Assembly (NCBI GenBank): GCA_963750075.1
Contig: CAVVPG010000010.1
Coordinates: 62,001-126,000 of the forward strand
DNA: 64,000 bases
Reading direction: 5' to 3'
From: Bog-473 sp963750075
GTDB lineage: Bacteria; Actinomycetota; Acidimicrobiia; Acidimicrobiales; RAAP-2
Shown: positions 60,653 through 64,000 of the stretch, one piece after another
Layout of the letters: each line of letters starts with the position of its first letter
How positions within the stretch are numbered: the stretch's first letter is position 1
Notes under the pieces: generated by a model
What the model was told of the DNA's origin: nothing
The model's input: only the letters and a program-made list of their open reading frames with translations
The model's database searches: none
Program-made: the position numbers and the translations under genes

Positions 60653-61872
60653 GCGGTCCGGGTGGGGGGCCGCTGGCCGGCATCCGGGTGGTCGACGTCG
60701 GCACGCGCATCTCGGCGCCCTTCTGCGCGGGGTTGCTCGGCGAGCTCGGCGCCGACGTGATCAAGGTGGAGCTACCGGGCCAGGGCGACTTCATGCGCAC
60801 CATGGGGCCGTTCGTTCCGGTCGACGACGGGCCCGGCTACTCCCTCTCCTGGGCCGTCGAGGGCCGAGGGCGGCGCGGCGTCACCTGTGACCTGCGGCGC
60901 CCGGAGGGCAAGGACCTCTTCAAGCGGCTGGTGGAGACCGCCGACGTCCTGTGCGAGAACTTCCGGCCGGGCACGATGGAGCGCTGGGGGCTCGGGCCCG
61001 ACGATCTCCCCGGCGACCTGGTCTACGTGCGCATCAGCGTCTTCGGGCAGAGCGGCCCCTACGCGCCCCGGCCGGGTCTGGACCGGCTGGGCATCGCCTT
61101 CGGCGGCCTCCTGCACCTCACCGGCGACCCCGGCCGTCCCCCGGTGCGACCGGGCGTGACCGTCTCGGACTACCTGACGGGCGTGTTCGCCGCCTTCGCC
61201 GCCGTGGCGTCCCTCTACGGACGGGACACCGCCGGCGACGACGCACGCGATCGCGGCGAGATCATCGACGCGCCCCTGTACGGCTCCATCCTGCGCATCC
61301 TGGAGTGGACATTGGCCGGCTACGACCGGCTGGGGATCGTCCGCCAGCGCGAGGGCAACCGGCTGTCACAGTCGGCCCCCCTCGACAACTACCCGACGGC
61401 GGACGGGTTCTACGTCTGCATCGTCGCCGGCTCCGACGCCAACTTCACCCGCCTGTGCGCCGCCATGGGCCGACCCGACCTGGCCGGCGACCCGCGCTTC
61501 GCCAACTTGGCCCAGCGCGCCGCGCACGGGGACGAGATCAACGGCATCGTCGCCGAGTGGACCTCGGGCCGCAGCGCCGACGAGATCACCGCCCGCTGCG
61601 TCGAGCACGACGTGCCCGTCGGGACGGCCTACAGCGCCGCCGACATCTTCGCCGACCCCCACATGGCCGCCCGGGGCGACCTGGTCTCGGTCGAGGACCC
61701 GGTCATCGGGCCGGTGCGCCAGCAGGCCCCCTTCCCCCGTCTGGCCCGGCACCCGGCGCCCGTGCCGAGCGGCGCGCCGCGGCTGGGCGAGCACAACCGC
61801 GAGGTGTGGTGCGGCCTGGTGGGGCTGAGCGACGCCGAGCTCGACGAGCTGGCGGGGCGCGGGGTCGTCTGA
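60649..61872 (+). CDS. CaiB/BaiF (family III) CoA-transferase
   Basis: The 407-residue enzyme has LAGIRVVDVGTRISAPFCAGLLGELGADVIKVE at the start, the family's GRGRRGVTCDLRRPEGKDLFKRLVETADV segment, and the catalytic Asp in EIIDAPLYGS near 205. It moves CoA between carboxylates, supplying or recycling acyl-CoA. It is coupled to the enoyl-CoA hydratase by ATGA and is the last gene of the dehydrogenase-hydratase-transferase operon. Confidence 0.93.
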   Translation: MSGPGGGPLAGIRVVDVGTRISAPFCAGLLGELGADVIKVELPGQGDFMRTMGPFVPVDDGPGYSLSWAVEGRGRRGVTCDLRRPEGKDLFKRLVETADVLCENFRPGTMERWGLGPDDLPGDLVYVRISVFGQSGPYAPRPGLDRLGIAFGGLLHLTGDPGRPPVRPGVTVSDYLTGVFAAFAAVASLYGRDTAGDDARDRGEIIDAPLYGSILRILEWTLAGYDRLGIVRQREGNRLSQSAPLDNYPTADGFYVCIVAGSDANFTRLCAAMGRPDLAGDPRFANLAQRAAHGDEINGIVAEWTSGRSADEITARCVEHDVPVGTAYSAADIFADPHMAARGDLVSVEDPVIGPVRQQAPFPRLARHPAPVPSGAPRLGEHNREVWCGLVGLSDAELDELAGRGVV

Positions 61873-61891
61873 CCCCCCGGCACCCCGGTCG

Positions 61892-62610
61892 TCAGGCGGC
61901 CGAGCTGACCCGACCCAGGTAGGAGGCACCGCCGAAGGTGAAGATGCCCCCGTCCGCGGCGGCCATCCAGTAGCCGTTGGTCACGTTGTCGGGCGCCATG
62001 CCCACCACCGGGGCCACCAGCGGGATGCCGCCGGTCGACCCCTCGAAGGGAGCCTGGCCGTAGGTGAAGATGCCGCCGTCGGAGGCCACGAAGCGGTAGC
62101 CCTGGCCGTTGGGGGACGCCTCCATCCCGACGATGGGCTTGTTCAGGTGGAGGGAGCCGGCGCTCCCCAAGAACGGGGCGTGGTAGCTGAAGATGCCCCC
62201 GTCGGACGCCACCTCCCAGTAGCCGCCCGACACCGGGTCGGCCGCGATCCCCACGATCGCCTGGTTGAGCGTCGTCCCGCCCATGGAGCCGTAGAACGGT
62301 GCGTCGCCGAAGCTGAAGATGCCGCCGTCGGACGCCACCAGCCAGTAGCCCTTCCCGTCGGGCGTCGACGCCATGCCGACGATCGGCTTGTTGAGGCGCA
62401 ACGAGCCGGTCGACCCGTAGAAGGCGGCGTCACCGAAGCTGAAGATCCCGCCGTCGGCGGCGACCAGCCAGTACCCGCCACCACCGGGTGTGGCCGCAAT
62501 GCCGACGATCGGTGAGTTGAGTGTGCCGGAGAGCGAGCCGTAGCTCGGCGCGGAGCCGAAGGCCGCGACCGTGCCGTCGGACTGGGCCTCCCAGTAGCCG
62601 GTCCCGTTGC
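61892..62610 (-). repeat. Six tandem 42-residue (about 126 bp) coding repeats
   Basis: Each unit encodes GYW..ASDGGIFSFG..FYGS.G...N.PIVGM, with the second and third units most alike. The third-to-fourth unit boundary loses two residues (IFSYHAPFLG). The final unit is short and ends the protein. Confidence 0.8.
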
Positions 62611-63376
62611 TCAACGGTGCGATGCCCACGGTGCGTGCCGCGGCCTGGACCGAATTCGACACCTGGCCCCACGTCATCGTGATGTCACTCGGCGGTGCGC
62701 ACGAGCTGACGAAGATCGCCGCGATGGAGCCGCCCGAGTAACCCGAGGACGAGTACGCCGCACCCATGGAGAGGACCGGCGGACCCGTCGGGCAGCTCGC
62801 GAACTGGTGCAGGATGATGTCGCGGTGGCCCCAGCACTCCGACGGGTTCGCGAGGCTGCAGGCGGTGTTGGTGGTGGAGGACCCGCCCCAGCCGTCGTCG
62901 TACATCCAGTAGTAGTCGGCCTCAAGCACGGAGGTCAGCCCGCCCGCCCAGATGGAGCCGCCGAAGGTGATCGGCGCGCCGCCGGTCACGGCAGTGGGGA
63001 ACGACGGGTCCGTGCCCGCGTTCGCCCCGCCTTGCGCGTAGCCGTCGAGTTGCGAGGTCATGTAGTCGATCGGCGGCAGGCCGCGGTCGATCCGCTCGTC
63101 GTTGACCACGGTGAACACCTGCTCCTCGAGGGGCAGGGAGGAGAGGGACGACTGCGAGACGTTGATGGACCCGAGGCCCTCCTGGGCGCGAGCGGAATCG
63201 ATCGACGCCACCCAGTCGCCGCTGCTCGGCGCGATGTTGGCGGGCGGGTTGCTCGGCGGCAGGATGCCGGCGGCACCGGCGGGTGCCGCGGTCAGCCCCG
63301 CCGCAATGGAACTCATGATCATGACGCCGATCGGCACGAGCAGCGTCACGACACGACGACGGGCATGGCGATGCAC
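61892..63376 (-). CDS. Secreted CAP-like protein with six C-terminal propeller-like repeats
   Basis: The 494-residue protein starts with a basic region and signal helix (VTLLVPIGVMIMSSIAAGL), cleaved near AGA. Residues about 55-250 resemble a CAP/SCP domain: VNDERIDRGLPPIDYMTSQLDGYAQ and a later ECWGHRDIIL segment. From about 255 to the end, six repeats of about 42 residues follow the pattern GYWxVASDGGIFSFGDAxFYGSxGSLxLNxPIVGMxxxPxG, probably a beta-propeller. Similar repeat proteins are common in Acidimicrobiia. The GTG at 63376 has GAGGGGGGAAG upstream. It may bind or modify the cell wall; catalytic residues cannot be assigned. Confidence 0.8.
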   Translation of the reverse strand: MHRHARRRVVTLLVPIGVMIMSSIAAGLTAAPAGAAGILPPSNPPANIAPSSGDWVASIDSARAQEGLGSINVSQSSLSSLPLEEQVFTVVNDERIDRGLPPIDYMTSQLDGYAQGGANAGTDPSFPTAVTGGAPITFGGSIWAGGLTSVLEADYYWMYDDGWGGSSTTNTACSLANPSECWGHRDIILHQFASCPTGPPVLSMGAAYSSSGYSGGSIAAIFVSSCAPPSDITMTWGQVSNSVQAAARTVGIAPLSNGTGYWEAQSDGTVAAFGSAPSYGSLSGTLNSPIVGIAATPGGGGYWLVAADGGIFSFGDAAFYGSTGSLRLNKPIVGMASTPDGKGYWLVASDGGIFSFGDAPFYGSMGGTTLNQAIVGIAADPVSGGYWEVASDGGIFSYHAPFLGSAGSLHLNKPIVGMEASPNGQGYRFVASDGGIFTYGQAPFEGSTGGIPLVAPVVGMAPDNVTNGYWMAAADGGIFTFGGASYLGRVSSAA

Positions 63377-63640
63377 GTGGTCTTCCCCCCTCTGAGATTC
63401 CCCTTGCGAGCATCAGTATCGGAAAGGTTGGTCGCGAAAGGAATGGGACCTTTTGACTAGATGCAGCCGCCCGCGCTCGTCAGGGCCATTCGTTGTGCGC
63501 GCGTTGTCATACCCGTGGTCCAGCGTTGTTACGGGGGGTGCAGCGTCGACGAATGGCGCGTCGGCGAGGGTCAGCCCCTCGTCGGTCGCGAACGCCGGGG
63601 CCGGCCCACGGCGATGGGCGCGGCCGGCGTCACCGTCGCC

Positions 63641-64000
63641 TCACCCCCGGGGCAGGCCCAGGATGCGCTCGGCCACGATGTTGCGCTGGATCTCCGACGT
63701 GCCGCCGGCGATGGTGCCGGAGAACGAGCGCAGGTACTGCACGGCCCAGGCGCCGTCGTAGAAGGAGCCCGTGACGCTCGACGACACCGGGTTGGGCTCG
63801 AAGCGGGCCAGGTCCCACTCGGTGAAGCGGTTGGGCCCGGGCCCGTCGAGGTCGAGGCCGTCGAGGCCGAGGGCCTCCCGGCCCACCAGGCAGGCGCGCT
63901 GCTCCGCTTCGCTGGTGAACAACTTCAGCAAGAGGTGTTCGGGCGACATCTCCCCGCGGGCGGCCTTGGCGAAGCCGAGGTAGCCCAGGCAGCGAATGGC
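63641..64000 (-). CDS. Acyl-CoA dehydrogenase, C-terminal part (5' end cut by the window)
   Basis: The visible 119 codons, which enter at the right edge as AIRCLGYLGFAKAARGEM, end with FSGTIAGGTSEIQRNIVAERILGLPRG. This is the C-terminal signature of acyl-CoA dehydrogenases and matches the ends of the genes at 53835 and 58567. It would be the fourth such enzyme in the window. The 264 bp between it and the CAP gene contain the CAP promoter region and no recognised gene. Confidence 0.88.
   Translation of the reverse strand, partial: AIRCLGYLGFAKAARGEMSPEHLLLKLFTSEAEQRACLVGREALGLDGLDLDGPGPNRFTEWDLARFEPNPVSSSVTGSFYDGAWAVQYLRSFSGTIAGGTSEIQRNIVAERILGLPRG

Noticed and set aside
61892..62610. A CRISPR array in the repeated DNA
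   Set aside because: The repeats are in-frame, diverged, about 126 bp long and contiguous with no spacers. They encode protein repeats.
63503..63515. A sixth operator (GTTGTCA near 63506)
   Set aside because: Only the right half resembles the motif; the left half lacks TGAC and it is not palindromic.

Overview
The window is 64 kb of very GC-rich DNA with many GTG starts, short four-base gene overlaps and a tig-clpP-clpX-folC-ndk block, which points to an actinobacterium. A protein with the mycothiol-dependent isomerase fold, a luciferase-like oxidoreductase of the F420 type, many acyl-CoA dehydrogenases, and a secreted CAP protein with GYW..DGGIF repeats suggest the Acidimicrobiia branch. 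That placement is inference; no rRNA is present.

Region 1 (1-15.1 kb, minus strand) is housekeeping. Read in transcription order it holds tig, clpP, clpX, folC, ndk, mreB, mreC, mreD, mrdA (PBP2), a TIGR03960-type radical SAM protein, a DUF2344 protein and rng (cut by the left edge). It joins protein quality control, folate and nucleotide supply, rod-shape wall synthesis and RNA processing. Only one clpP is present, and it is ClpP2-like. No rodA follows mrdA.

Region 2 (15.1-32.1 kb) is mixed: a tiny zinc-ribbon protein, an N-acyl-D-amino-acid-deacylase-like amidohydrolase, a hydrolase/cyclase fusion, a DoxX/Rieske fusion, a repeat-rich secreted protein, two DHA2-type MFS exporters, an orphan ParA next to a zinc-ribbon protein, a secreted DUF3089 hydrolase, a LOG-family enzyme, a frameshifted FkbM methyltransferase, and tRNA-Pro(TGG), tRNA-Arg(TCT) and tRNA-His(GTG).

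Region 3 (32.1-64 kb) is a catabolic island. First come an SDR, a zinc alcohol dehydrogenase, an FGGY kinase, a 2-hydroxyacid dehydrogenase and a peptidase E-like protein. Next come two further D-aminoacylase-like amidohydrolases, an aldehyde dehydrogenase, two metal-dependent TIM-barrel hydrolases, an LLM oxidoreductase, a DUF35/thiolase-like pair and a GMC oxidoreductase with its small subunit. Last is acyl-CoA chemistry: four acyl-CoA dehydrogenases (one cut by the right edge), an acyl-CoA synthetase, an enoyl-CoA hydratase and a CaiB-type CoA transferase. Two membrane proteins and two secreted proteins are interspersed.

The most interesting signal is a 14-bp imperfect palindrome, roughly TGACrynnGTGTCA, found five times (35569, 40902, 51117, 54998, 58521). 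Each copy lies in or next to the core promoter of catabolic genes in region 3, so the scattered operons look like one regulon under an unidentified repressor. Many genes across the window also show a TANNNT hexamer 6-9 nt before a start codon with no Shine-Dalgarno sequence, which suggests widespread leaderless transcription and settles several starts.
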